A stretch of 48,662 nt of DNA, from the NCBI GenBank assembly GCA_900290245.1, contig OKRB01000114.1, forward strand, positions 1 through 48,662, written 5' to 3'. Within the stretch, counting starts at the first letter, position 1, and the number at the start of each line of letters is the position of its first letter. This stretch comes from Candidatus Sulfuritelmatomonas gaucii (GTDB taxonomy: Bacteria; Acidobacteriota; Terriglobia; Terriglobales; Acidobacteriaceae). Below, in pieces: positions 9,247 through 16,722 of this stretch. The notes below the pieces were generated by a model. That model did not search any database and had not been told where the DNA came from. It worked only from the letters and a program-made list of their open reading frames with translations. The translations under genes were made by a program, and so were the position numbers.

Positions 9247-9419
9247 TGAACAACTTCCTCCCTGTTGGATTGGACGGGGAAACAAGCGTTTGACCGATTC
9301 TACATGCCTGGACTCGTAACGCAATCATACGATAACTAGACGCCAACAACCGCGCCGCGGGCCGGTTTGCGTGAAGCCATCTGTCAAGGGTTGAGGCTGA
9401 GGCCCTTGGACGCGTTGAC

Positions 9420-9521
9420 TGTCTCGTTTTCAGACAGTGACTGTGTCAGACTCGGACAGAGTGCCGCTTTTCAGGACAGAGATGTCTCAGCCTCGAACAT
9501 AGACTGCCTCGTTTTGAGACA
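9420..9521. promoter_or_regulatory. Array of five phased 17-bp palindromic sites
   Basis: Five imperfect 6-5-6 palindromes of the form TGTCTC-N5-GAGACA start at 9420, 9442, 9462, 9483 and 9505, i.e. spaced 22, 20, 21 and 22 bp, about two DNA turns apart. The sites read TGTCTCGTTTTCAGACA, TGTGTCAGACTCGGACA, TGCCGCTTTTCAGGACA, TGTCTCAGCCTCGAACA and TGCCTCGTTTTGAGACA. The array lies about 175 bp upstream of the permease start and just beyond the thiE stop. The 6-5-6 geometry resembles NtrC-type activator sites, but I see no convincing sigma-54 promoter between the array and the gene. Confidence 0.7.
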
Positions 9522-10178
9522 TTACGCAGTCGGGCCCGATCCAAGAGTCATCATCCACTGCCGGAACTCCGCCGCAGGATCAGCAGCGCGGAAGATCGCC
9601 GCAGCCACCCCGATCGTGGTTGCACCCGCATCCAGAACGGCCGCCGCTGTCTCGAGCGTCACGCCGCCGACCGCAACAAGCACGGCACTCGCGCCCGCTT
9701 CTTTGCGCAGTTTGCGCACACCCTCCACTCCAATTGGAGGCTTTGAGGTCTGCTTCGTGGTCGTCGCAAAAACCGGGCCGATGGAAAAATAATCCGCTGG
9801 CTCGTGAAGAATGCCGGGTAGCAGTGCTTCAGTCCCGCCATACGTACCTACGATCTGCGCCGTGCCCAGCAGCCGGCGCGCCTCTGCGGGAGCGGCGTCA
9901 CCCGAGTCGACGTGCACTCCATCAAAATTTGCCTGCCGAACCAGATCAACCCGATCATCGAGAATCAGCTTCACGCTGCTGGCAGGCATTGCGGCGCGCA
10001 AAATCGCAGCATCGACCAGCAGTTCCTGATTGGAGCCTTTCTTGTTGCGGTATTCGAGCAGCGTGACGCCGGCATTAGTTAACGCGCCGCCCAGCCGGCG
10101 CAGGAATTCCTTCCGGCCTGCGCTTGGAATGACCGAGCTATCCAGGATGGGATAAACCTTTGGAAATGAAAATGGCAT
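9522..10178 (-). CDS. thiE: Thiamine-phosphate synthase
   Basis: Couples the pyrimidine diphosphate (HMP-PP) and thiazole phosphate to thiamine phosphate; TIM barrel, cytoplasmic. 218 residues. Seen: LLEYRNKKGS near strand 2, the diphosphate/Mg site LILDDRVDLVRQANFDGVHV, the thiazole-phosphate loop IGPVFATTTKQ, and VAVGGVTLETAAAVLDAGA. The usual GVHLGQxD is GVHVDSGD here, a variation also compatible with the fold. ATG at 10178. No other thi genes adjoin, so it appears to be a single-gene unit. Confidence 0.93.
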   Translation of the reverse strand: MPFSFPKVYPILDSSVIPSAGRKEFLRRLGGALTNAGVTLLEYRNKKGSNQELLVDAAILRAAMPASSVKLILDDRVDLVRQANFDGVHVDSGDAAPAEARRLLGTAQIVGTYGGTEALLPGILHEPADYFSIGPVFATTTKQTSKPPIGVEGVRKLRKEAGASAVLVAVGGVTLETAAAVLDAGATTIGVAAAIFRAADPAAEFRQWMMTLGSGPTA

Positions 10179-10194
10179 GGATCAAGAGTAGTTG

Positions 10195-10352
10195 AAGAAA
10201 CAGGGGTCAGGTTTCAGGGGTCAGGAATCAGTACCCAGCGAAATAGCTTGTAGCCAGGTAGCCAGCTGCCGGGAGCTAAGGGCTACGAGCTGCAAGCTGT
10301 CGTCTTGCTCCCTCGCTCCCTCGGCCCCTCGGCCTCTCGCTCCCTGCTCTTC
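10195..10352. repeat. Low-complexity GTCAGG/AGCCAGG/CTCCCTCG tract
   Basis: Between thiE and the DinB gene. Short degenerate direct repeats: GGGGTCAGG twice near 10202-10222, AGCCAGGTAGCCAGCTGCC near 10253-10271, and CTCGCTCCCTCGGCCCCTCG near 10312-10331. Similar AGCCAGGAGCTAG words occur at 15993 and, inverted, around 38030. Looks like a dispersed intergenic satellite; no gene seen. Confidence 0.5.
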
Positions 10353-10856
10353 TCACATCTCATCCGCCGACGGCCCGTAGGTTCCCGGCACCTTCGCATT
10401 GAGCAGCCGCAGATACACACTCATTTGTCCGCGATGGTGAATCATGTGGTCCAGAACCGCCTCGCGGAACACCTGGTGCTTCGGCTGGTCGATATAGGCC
10501 GTTCCGGCATACACGAATTTCCAATTCCGATCCCACGTGTCTCCCGTCGTCGCAACGAGCGCTTCACGTGTTCCCCCCAGCGCCTTGTCAAACTTCTCGA
10601 GCAGCGCAGCCTTGCTTGCCGGAATATACGGTTCCCACTTCTGATCCCCGCCAAACTCGACCTTGTCCTTGGTCAGCGTACCCATTGCCCAGTCGCCGGC
10701 AAAGTCGGTCAAGTGGCCCGCGAGATGACCCAGGCTCATCGACTTGGGATGAGGCTTGTAAGTGAAGTCCACGCCTTCTGGAAGGGCTTCAAGCATCTTG
10801 CGGGTCTTGGCGGTCTCCCGATCAAATTCCGCAATCAGTTCTTTCTGAGCATCCAT
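10353..10856 (-). CDS. DinB-family protein
   Basis: About 167 residues with the four-helix DinB/YfiT fold pattern: histidines placed as in metal-binding DinB proteins (LGHLAGHLTDFAG near residue 47 and VLDHMIHHRGQMSVYLR near 135). Members are often metal- or thiol-dependent transferases, but most, like this one, have no assigned reaction. The ATG at 10856 is preceded by GGAGG with nine bases spacing, so it beats the ATG at 10871. It stands downstream of the hydrolase/membrane pair on the same strand with a 111-bp gap, so cotranscription is possible but not shown. Confidence 0.85.
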   Translation of the reverse strand: MDAQKELIAEFDRETAKTRKMLEALPEGVDFTYKPHPKSMSLGHLAGHLTDFAGDWAMGTLTKDKVEFGGDQKWEPYIPASKAALLEKFDKALGGTREALVATTGDTWDRNWKFVYAGTAYIDQPKHQVFREAVLDHMIHHRGQMSVYLRLLNAKVPGTYGPSADEM

Positions 10857-10967
10857 GATGGCAACCTCCATGTTGCCAACACAGCATACCCGAATTCCGC
10901 CCGAAAGGCGAAGAAAAAACGAAAATATCTGCGAATTTCTTGCGGGGTCTTGCTCCGGCCCAAGCGT

Positions 10968-11840
10968 TTACCGGAACCTGCTCGATTCGAATCCGGCCGT
11001 AAACGCCTCCTGCCATCCCGCCACGCCGCCTGCCGGCGCTGCCGAGCCCTGCGGAGGCGCATCCACCGGCAACGCCAACTTCGGAACCGGAGGTGCATTG
11101 ATTTGCAGGTAATTCCCGTGATCGAAGTTCCAAGCATCGGGAATCATGAAGGGCGATGCGAAGTTTGCCGGCAAGCTTTGCACAGGCCCGCAATGTCCGA
11201 TTGCCGCGTGCCACCACGGGTGGCCTTGCGTCAGAATTCCGGCAACAAAGTTCCCGAGCGGAAACAAGTGCGATAGCACCGTGTCTTTCATCGATGCCAG
11301 AACGGAGATGGTTCCGATCTTCTGGGCAGCCTTCTGGAATTCCGAGTTCAGGCAGTCGTCGTCAATGGCTCCAGCCATCAAAGTCAGCCGCCTTACAGGC
11401 ATCTTCATGTTGTTGATTGTGGCGAGCACGACCCGCGCACCCAGGCTGTGCGACGCAAAGGAAACGCTTGCCGCGCCCGCAAAGCAGGTGTCGATGAACG
11501 GGCCGACCAGCGCCCCGGCGTCGTCGGCAACCCTGGCCTCCCCGGGATAGTCCAAGCCGTGCGCCCAAACCGAATCGCCGGGCCACAGGAATCCCACAAA
11601 GGCCCCGCCCGGGCCGAGTTGCAATAAGCTTCCCCAATTCGACAGGCTTGCAATTCCGTTTTCGCGATTGACGTTGAAGCCGTGCGTGGCGATCAGCACA
11701 TGGCGCCCCTGGATTGCATTCAGCAGATCGCCCATTATCATGCCGGTGTAATTTGCCAGGCTCGTGCCCTGGCACACCGCGACTTGCCTGGCGAGCTCAC
11801 CGCCAACGGGCTGAATCCGCACGTCGAGAAACTGCGTCAT
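10968..11840 (-). CDS. Alpha/beta-hydrolase-fold protein (DUF900-like)
   Basis: 290 residues. Seen: an oxyanion-hole style strand and turn HVLIATHGFNVNRENGI (about 47-63), and a nucleophile elbow SFASHSLGARVVL around residue 126-138, with serine in the S-H-S-L-G context; WPGD follows the first motif as in DUF900-type hydrolases. No signal peptide or membrane segment. A catalytic acid and a late histidine (several candidates near GHPWWHAAIGHCG) cannot be fixed by eye. Only six bases separate it from the upstream membrane-protein gene, so the two are almost certainly one operon. Substrate unknown: esterase, lipase-like or structural role are all open. Confidence 0.7.
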   Translation of the reverse strand: MTQFLDVRIQPVGGELARQVAVCQGTSLANYTGMIMGDLLNAIQGRHVLIATHGFNVNRENGIASLSNWGSLLQLGPGGAFVGFLWPGDSVWAHGLDYPGEARVADDAGALVGPFIDTCFAGAASVSFASHSLGARVVLATINNMKMPVRRLTLMAGAIDDDCLNSEFQKAAQKIGTISVLASMKDTVLSHLFPLGNFVAGILTQGHPWWHAAIGHCGPVQSLPANFASPFMIPDAWNFDHGNYLQINAPPVPKLALPVDAPPQGSAAPAGGVAGWQEAFTAGFESSRFR

Positions 11841-11846
11841 ACGCGT

Positions 11847-12542
11847 TTACTTCTTCAAGAGTTGCATCGAATTCACCGCCGCCACCAGAGCACTCGACAG
11901 GTTTTTGGCCACCGGCGCCAGCGGGACGGCAAGCACGCCGGCAATCAGCGCGCGCCACAAATCGTTTGAGCCAACAAATTCGAAGAAGCCGCAGCCCTTC
12001 ACCACCCATCCGCCCGCGAGTGCGAGCAGCACGGCAAAAACTCCCGCCCAGGTGCGCGTTCCATTCGTGTATCGCTGGTCGCCGTTCTGGTATGCTTCAT
12101 CCAACATCGCCGTCAGGATCAGGTCGAATCGCGCAAACACGTCGCTTTCACTCGACGTGAGCGCCGTCCCCGCGGTCATTTTGGTCGCCACTGATTGCAG
12201 CACCGTGCGATCTACCCCAGCGGCATCGGCCACCGCCGCGGCATTTCCGGCATTCAGACCCAGTTTGATCAGAGACTTCGCCACTGCCTTCTGGCTGGCG
12301 AGATCCTGCCCGTTGTACCAGTTGGCGCGCAGTGTGCTGATGATCTTCGCCTGGCTCAACCCGTTTGCCGCCGTTCCCGGCGTTAACGCTGTCACCGTGA
12401 CTTTGATTTTTCCGAACCCAATCCGGTTCACACCGCCCCAGAACACCTTGGTTGAATCCACCAGCCCGAAAGCCGCGGTGCCTAGACCGCCGACGGCGGT
12501 GATAATGTGTCCGAGCTGCATCGATGAGAGGGAGACACTCAT
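11847..12542 (-). CDS. Uncharacterised membrane protein
   Basis: 231 residues, not recognised. Seen: a hydrophobic N-terminal segment (about 9-28), a long alanine/threonine-rich soluble middle (about 45-160) with GLNAGNAAAVADAAGVD, and two C-terminal hydrophobic segments (about 164-186 and 193-213). Strong start: AAGGAG seven bases before the ATG at 12542. First gene of a tight two-gene unit with the alpha/beta hydrolase. The arrangement suggests that the membrane protein anchors, delivers or controls the hydrolase. Function unknown. Confidence 0.65.
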   Translation of the reverse strand: MSVSLSSMQLGHIITAVGGLGTAAFGLVDSTKVFWGGVNRIGFGKIKVTVTALTPGTAANGLSQAKIISTLRANWYNGQDLASQKAVAKSLIKLGLNAGNAAAVADAAGVDRTVLQSVATKMTAGTALTSSESDVFARFDLILTAMLDEAYQNGDQRYTNGTRTWAGVFAVLLALAGGWVVKGCGFFEFVGSNDLWRALIAGVLAVPLAPVAKNLSSALVAAVNSMQLLKK

Positions 12543-12675
12543 GATCCTGCTCCTTTTCGCCCAAATCAGCGATTCACCCGTTTGCGTAATGCGCTGCGAA
12601 TACGCCGTGGAGCGTCTTCACCTGGAAAACGTCCGACCGCAACCTGACAGAAACCGGGGAAACGCTGTAGTTGTT

Positions 12676-12703
12676 CTTATACCGCGAAGGATAGCAAAAA
12701 CAA
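12676..12703 (-). promoter_or_regulatory. Candidate sigma-70 promoter of the membrane-protein/hydrolase pair
   Basis: On the minus strand, TTGTTT (12703-12698), a 16-bp spacer and TATAAG (12681-12676), about 134 bases upstream of the ATG at 12542. A match by eye only. Confidence 0.3.
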
Positions 12704-12766
12704 GGAAATTCTCTGCAAGGGGCTCATTACTTTGGAATGGTTCGGGTGATCACAGTCAATGATGAC

Positions 12767-14146
12767 TTAGGCAGGTTGTTTTTCCGCTTCGGCGCGTTCC
12801 GCTTGCGCTGCGAGAAATCGCTCCATGAATCCCGTGTCAAACTCGCCCGCGCGAAAGTCCGCATCCTGAAAGATTGCCTGGTGCAGCGAAATGGAGGTCT
12901 CAATTCCCTGGACAATAAACTGGCCCAGCGCGCGTTCCATTTTGGCGATCGCTTCCGCGCGATCAACACCATGCGTGATCAGCTTGGCAATCAGCGAATC
13001 GTAATACGGAGGGATCACTCCTTCGGCATACTGCGCGGTGTCCACGCGGACTCCATTGCCGCCCGGCACATTGAATGCTGTGATCTGGCCCGCGGATGGC
13101 GTGAACTTCTGCGGGTGCTCGGCATTGATCCGACACTCGATCGAGTGCCCGCGCATCTCCAGCTTCGGCGGCAGAATCGCGTCGAGTTTTTCGCCCGAGG
13201 CAATGCGCAACTGCGCCTTCACAATGTCGACGCCCGTGACCGCCTCGGTTACTGGGTGCTCCACCTGGATGCGCGTGTTCATCTCGATGAAGTAAAGCTG
13301 ATGTTTGGCATCCATCAGGAACTCCACAGTCCCCGCATTCTGGTAGCCAATCTCGCGCATGCAGTGGCAGAGCATCCGCCCCAGCTCTTCGCGCAGCTTA
13401 GGTGTTACCTGGAGGCTTGGAGCTTCTTCAATCAGCTTCTGATGCCGCCGCTGAATGGAACATTCACGCTCAAAGAGCGAAGCGACGTTGCCGTGCTCAT
13501 CGGCCAACACCTGGAACTCGATGTGGCGCGGATTCTCGATGAATTTCTCCATGTAGAGCTCGCCGTTCCCGAATGCGTTTGCCGCCTCGGTAAACGCCGC
13601 ATGGAAAAGATTCGGCAGATCCTCCGGTTCGCGCACAATCCGCATGCCGCGCCCGCCGCCGCCGGCCTTCGCCTTCAGAATCACCGGATAACCGACCTTT
13701 TGGCCCCGCTCGAGCGCCTCTTCGGCCGTCATCAGCACGCCATCCGATCCCGGCAAGATCGGCACCTTGGCCTTTTTCATCGCCTGGCGCGCCTTCTCTT
13801 TTTCGCCCATCAGTCGCGTAATCTCCGGGGGAGGCCCAATGAACTTGATATTCGACGCGCGGCATACTTCGGCAAAGTTTGCGTTCTCGCTCAGCAGGCC
13901 GTAGCCAGGATGAATTGCTTCAACATCGGCGATCTCCGCCGCCGAAATCACCGCGGGCACGTTGAGATAGCTATCGGCTGCGCGCGGCGGACCGATGCAG
14001 ATGGCCTCATCGGCAAAGCGGACGTGCAGTGCGTTGCGATCCGCCTCGCTGTACACGGCAACCGTGCGCACGCCCAGCTCCCTACACGCATTCAAGATGC
14101 GCATCGCGATTTCGCCACGATTGGCTACGAGTACCTTACGAAACAT
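12767..14146 (-). CDS. accC: Acetyl-CoA carboxylase, biotin carboxylase subunit
   Basis: ATP-dependent carboxylation of the biotin on AccB with bicarbonate; first half-reaction of malonyl-CoA synthesis. 459 residues, normal. Seen: N-terminal [16 protein letters not shown], the ATP-grasp glycine loop [14 protein letters not shown], the [19 protein letters not shown] segment, and the catalytic [13 protein letters not shown]. Start at the ATG at 14146 (M-F-R-K-V-L-V-A-N), 29 bases after accB; a longer upstream reading frame runs into accB and is not credible. Last gene of pepP-accB-accC. Confidence 0.96.
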   Translation of the reverse strand: MFRKVLVANRGEIAMRILNACRELGVRTVAVYSEADRNALHVRFADEAICIGPPRAADSYLNVPAVISAAEIADVEAIHPGYGLLSENANFAEVCRASNIKFIGPPPEITRLMGEKEKARQAMKKAKVPILPGSDGVLMTAEEALERGQKVGYPVILKAKAGGGGRGMRIVREPEDLPNLFHAAFTEAANAFGNGELYMEKFIENPRHIEFQVLADEHGNVASLFERECSIQRRHQKLIEEAPSLQVTPKLREELGRMLCHCMREIGYQNAGTVEFLMDAKHQLYFIEMNTRIQVEHPVTEAVTGVDIVKAQLRIASGEKLDAILPPKLEMRGHSIECRINAEHPQKFTPSAGQITAFNVPGGNGVRVDTAQYAEGVIPPYYDSLIAKLITHGVDRAEAIAKMERALGQFIVQGIETSISLHQAIFQDADFRAGEFDTGFMERFLAAQAERAEAEKQPA

Positions 14147-14175
14147 GGATTCCTTAGAGAGCGGAGTTAGCGGTG

Positions 14176-14676
14176 TTATACCGGGCGAATCGCAAACAGC
14201 GGCTGGCCAAATTCGATGGCCTGTCCGTTCGTCACCAGGCACCGGACGATCTCGCCTGAAACGTCAGACTCAATCTCGTTCATCAGCTTCATGGCTTCTA
14301 CGATGCAGATGACCTGGCCTTTTTCCACGTGATCACCGGGTGAAACAAAGGCCGACGAGCCTGGCGACGGCGAGCCATAGTATGTGCCGACGATCGGCGA
14401 CTTCAAAAAGTGCAGGCCGGCATCGGGATCCGCCGCAGGCTCCGGCGCGGAAGCAGCAGGAGCAGACGGACCCGCCGCAGCGGATCCATGTGTGGCAGCG
14501 GGCGGTGCCGCCTTGAGCAACCGCGCCAGTTCGCTCAGACCCGCCGATCCGCTTTCGTGCGGATGAAATTTGAGCCTGATCTTCAGGTCGCCGCGGTCCA
14601 CGTCAAATTCAGCAACCTGGTGTTGCTTCAAGAACTCAATCAGTTCGCGCAGATCTTCAATATCCTGTTTCTTCAT
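14176..14676 (-). CDS. accB: Biotin carboxyl carrier protein of acetyl-CoA carboxylase
   Basis: Carries biotin between AccC and the carboxyltransferase. 166 residues: an N-terminal helix region ([19 protein letters not shown]), an Ala/Pro-rich linker at about 60-90, and the biotinyl domain with the biotin-lysine motif EAMKLMNE (K130) and [15 protein letters not shown] thumb region. Start at ATG 14676 behind AAGGAAAA; an upstream ATG at 14694 adds six residues. Operon with accC and the upstream peptidase. Confidence 0.95.
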   Translation of the reverse strand: MKKQDIEDLRELIEFLKQHQVAEFDVDRGDLKIRLKFHPHESGSAGLSELARLLKAAPPAATHGSAAAGPSAPAASAPEPAADPDAGLHFLKSPIVGTYYGSPSPGSSAFVSPGDHVEKGQVICIVEAMKLMNEIESDVSGEIVRCLVTNGQAIEFGQPLFAIRPV

Positions 14677-14724
14677 TTTTCCTTGACTCTCCACCCGCCC
14701 GGGCCGAATCCCTGCAAGCGGATT

Positions 14725-15816
14725 TCAAAGTTCGATCAACGCTTTCGGCGCCGGAGTCAGCACCTGCCCCCCGCTCCGCGTCACTGTCACCATATCCTCA
14801 ATGCGAACGCCAAACGCGCCCGCCAGATAAACGCCGGGTTCGATGGTGATGAGCATTCCGGGCTGCAACCTCGTGCGTTGCCCGGCGCCAACCCTCGGCG
14901 GCTCATGAATTTCAAGACCGACGCCGTGGCCGGCAGAGTGCGAAAACGCCTCCGCTAAACCTTCCCGGCGCAAAATGCTCCGCGCGGCCTCGTCCACCTC
15001 CGCGCAGCTTACACCCGGAGCAACGGCGTCCACCGCGGCTTCCTGGGCCTCCAGCACGGCCAGGTACACGCTCCGCTCTCTTGGCCTAGGCGTGCCCAGG
15101 AAGACAGTGCGCGTCATATCCGAACAGTAACCCTTGAGGATTATACCGAAGTCGAGCGTAACGAACCCTCGCCGGGGCAGTGGCGTCGTGGTCGCGCGGC
15201 CGTGCGGCATCGCCGACCGTTCCCCTGAAGCGACAATGGTTTCAAACGACATTCCTTCGGCACCAAGGATGCGCGCCTGGTGTTCCAGCTCGGCAGCCGC
15301 TTCAATCTCCGGCAGCCCCGGCCGCAATACGCCCAGGATGTGTTCAAACAGCTTGCAGCCGATGAATGCAGCCTCGGCCATCAGCGCCAGTTCATCTTCA
15401 TCCTTTACGCAGCGCAGAATCTCGACAAAGGGCGCTGGGATCGCCTGAAAGAGGCTGCGCCGCAAGCGGCTGGGCAGTTCATGCTTCCATCGCGCCAGGT
15501 CGGCGACCGTCGTTCTTGCCGGATCAAAGCCCGCCATTGTCACGCCCGGCTGCGCGGCCAGCCATTGTACCGCCGCAACTGTCGGCGAGCTTTGGGCAAT
15601 CTCAACCTGAACCGCCTTCACCTCTTCCGCGGCCTGGGCTTTGTATCGGCCATCGGTAAAGAGCCGCGCCACCCTGCGCGTCACGGCCAGCGCAGCACTC
15701 GATCCGGTGAAGCCGGAGAGATAGCGGACATCTGGAGGGTGCGTGATGAGGAGCCCAGGGAGCCCGGCGCGCGTCATCTTGCGTCGCAGCGCGCCCATGC
15801 GGCGAATGTGGTCCAT
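14725..15816 (-). CDS. M24B metallopeptidase (Xaa-Pro aminopeptidase/dipeptidase type)
   Basis: Removes N-terminal residues before proline, or splits Xaa-Pro dipeptides; dinuclear metal enzyme of the creatinase fold. 363 residues: creatinase N domain (about 1-125, with LLITHPPDVRYLSGFTGSSA) then the pita-bread catalytic domain. All five metal ligands are visible in order: D in TLDFG, D in YCSDMTRTV, H in SAGHGVGLEIHE, E in TIEPGVY and E in VRIEDM. Start at ATG 15816 (M-D-H-I-R-R), matching the family; upstream residues look non-coding. It heads a pepP-accB-accC row; in many bacteria efp sits between pepP and accB, but it is absent here. Confidence 0.9.
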   Translation of the reverse strand: MDHIRRMGALRRKMTRAGLPGLLITHPPDVRYLSGFTGSSAALAVTRRVARLFTDGRYKAQAAEEVKAVQVEIAQSSPTVAAVQWLAAQPGVTMAGFDPARTTVADLARWKHELPSRLRRSLFQAIPAPFVEILRCVKDEDELALMAEAAFIGCKLFEHILGVLRPGLPEIEAAAELEHQARILGAEGMSFETIVASGERSAMPHGRATTTPLPRRGFVTLDFGIILKGYCSDMTRTVFLGTPRPRERSVYLAVLEAQEAAVDAVAPGVSCAEVDEAARSILRREGLAEAFSHSAGHGVGLEIHEPPRVGAGQRTRLQPGMLITIEPGVYLAGAFGVRIEDMVTVTRSGGQVLTPAPKALIEL

Positions 15817-16023
15817 CGGGTCAGTTGTAACACAGCTAGAGAGTTCGCAGCTTCTCGCCACTAGCCTCTAGCTCCCAGTTCTTAAATTCCGACGCATGCG
15901 GGCAAATTGCATTCGCTGCGCGGAATGGCAGCTCTCAATCCAATCAAACTTGGCGGAGATTCTCTGCAGTTCGTACCGACGAGATCGGGCTAACAGCCAG
16001 GAGCTAGCGGCTAGAAGCCGCGT

Positions 16024-16290
16024 TCACACCGCCGGCTGCACCGGCTTCTTCTTGCTCGGGTCGACTTCACCGCCGGAGCGCAGTTCGCTTTGCCGGTCCA
16101 TCCATTCGTCGAGCCGGCTGCGCTTGAAACGCCAGCGATTGCCCAGCTTGAAGGCGGGCACAAATCCCTCAGACGCGTATTTGTACAGGGTGTCGGGCGA
16201 GATACCAAGGTAGCTGGAGGCTTGGCGGATGTCCATGACCTCGCGCATTTCAGGTACCAGCAGATTCGAACGTGCTGCTGCGTTGCGCAT
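16024..16290 (-). CDS. Excisionase-family (HTH_17, MerR-like) DNA-binding protein
   Basis: 88 residues with a single winged-helix HTH: MDIRQASSYLGISPDTLYKY followed by the wing FVPAFKLGNRWRFKRSRLDEWM, then a Lys/Pro-rich tail. This is the helix-turn-helix 17 pattern of small transcription factors and excisionases. The ATG at 16290 has GGGGAGG five bases upstream, a very strong start. It stands alone, 207 bp upstream of the pepP-accB-accC row and on the same strand. No integrase or phage gene nearby, so a chromosomal regulator is more likely than a phage excisionase. Confidence 0.85.
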   Translation of the reverse strand: MRNAAARSNLLVPEMREVMDIRQASSYLGISPDTLYKYASEGFVPAFKLGNRWRFKRSRLDEWMDRQSELRSGGEVDPSKKKPVQPAV

Positions 16291-16722
16291 AATTGCCTCC
16301 CCGCAAAAGAAAAGATGCAAGCGGGCATGTCCCGGTAGATCTACCGGTGCTTTTGTTTATAACGCGGCTTCATGGGTTCATTCAAGGAGTTTCCGGAAGT
16401 TGATGTTACTTCATGGGGTTTTTCGCCTTTTCTTTCCGGTGGAGGGGCCCGATACCCCCTCGAGAGCGACGCGAAAACCCATTCCCTTGCGCGCCGAACC
16501 GGCGCCTTCCTCAACCGGTTGTGCCAGTACCACAGATGGTTCGCGCCCCGGGGCCCTCCTAAGCCCGGTCCCATCCCGCTTCTCAGCTCCTTCGGTTCCC
16601 TCGCCCCTTGTTCCTCGCTCCATTGCTCCCATCAACACTCAGGCCATCTTCCCGCGCTGGAGAAGATGGCCTGCTTTGATGCCTAAGCTGTTTGTTTGCT
16701 GGGGTCCCTTGTCCCTAACTCC
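16291..16722. other. Gene-free stretch between HTH gene and M48 protease
   Basis: 432 bp. Contains CT-rich low-complexity sequence (about 16570-16630) and one strong hairpin at 16641-16672 described separately; the last ~30 bases form the ribosome-binding region of the HTH gene. No credible coding frame seen on either strand. Confidence 0.6.
16641..16672 (-). terminator. Perfect 11-bp hairpin downstream of the M48 protease
   Basis: AGGCCATCTTC (16641-16651) pairs fully with GAAGATGGCCT (16662-16672) around a 10-base loop. It lies about 50 bases past the protease stop on the minus strand. No T run follows, so it may be an intrinsic terminator of weak type or an RNA-stabilising hairpin. Confidence 0.6.

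Noticed and set aside
9247..9420. Sigma-54 promoter between the palindrome array and the permease
   Set aside because: No TGGC-N8-TTGC match at proper spacing on the minus strand; only a lone TTGACA without a good -10 partner and an isolated TATGAT.
12737..14170. 477-codon open frame antisense to accC
   Set aside because: It mirrors accC codon structure in GC-rich DNA, has no recognisable domain and covers a certain gene.
16024..16290. Excisionase of a mobile element
   Set aside because: No integrase, attachment-site repeats or phage genes nearby; the HTH_17 fold is also common in ordinary regulators.
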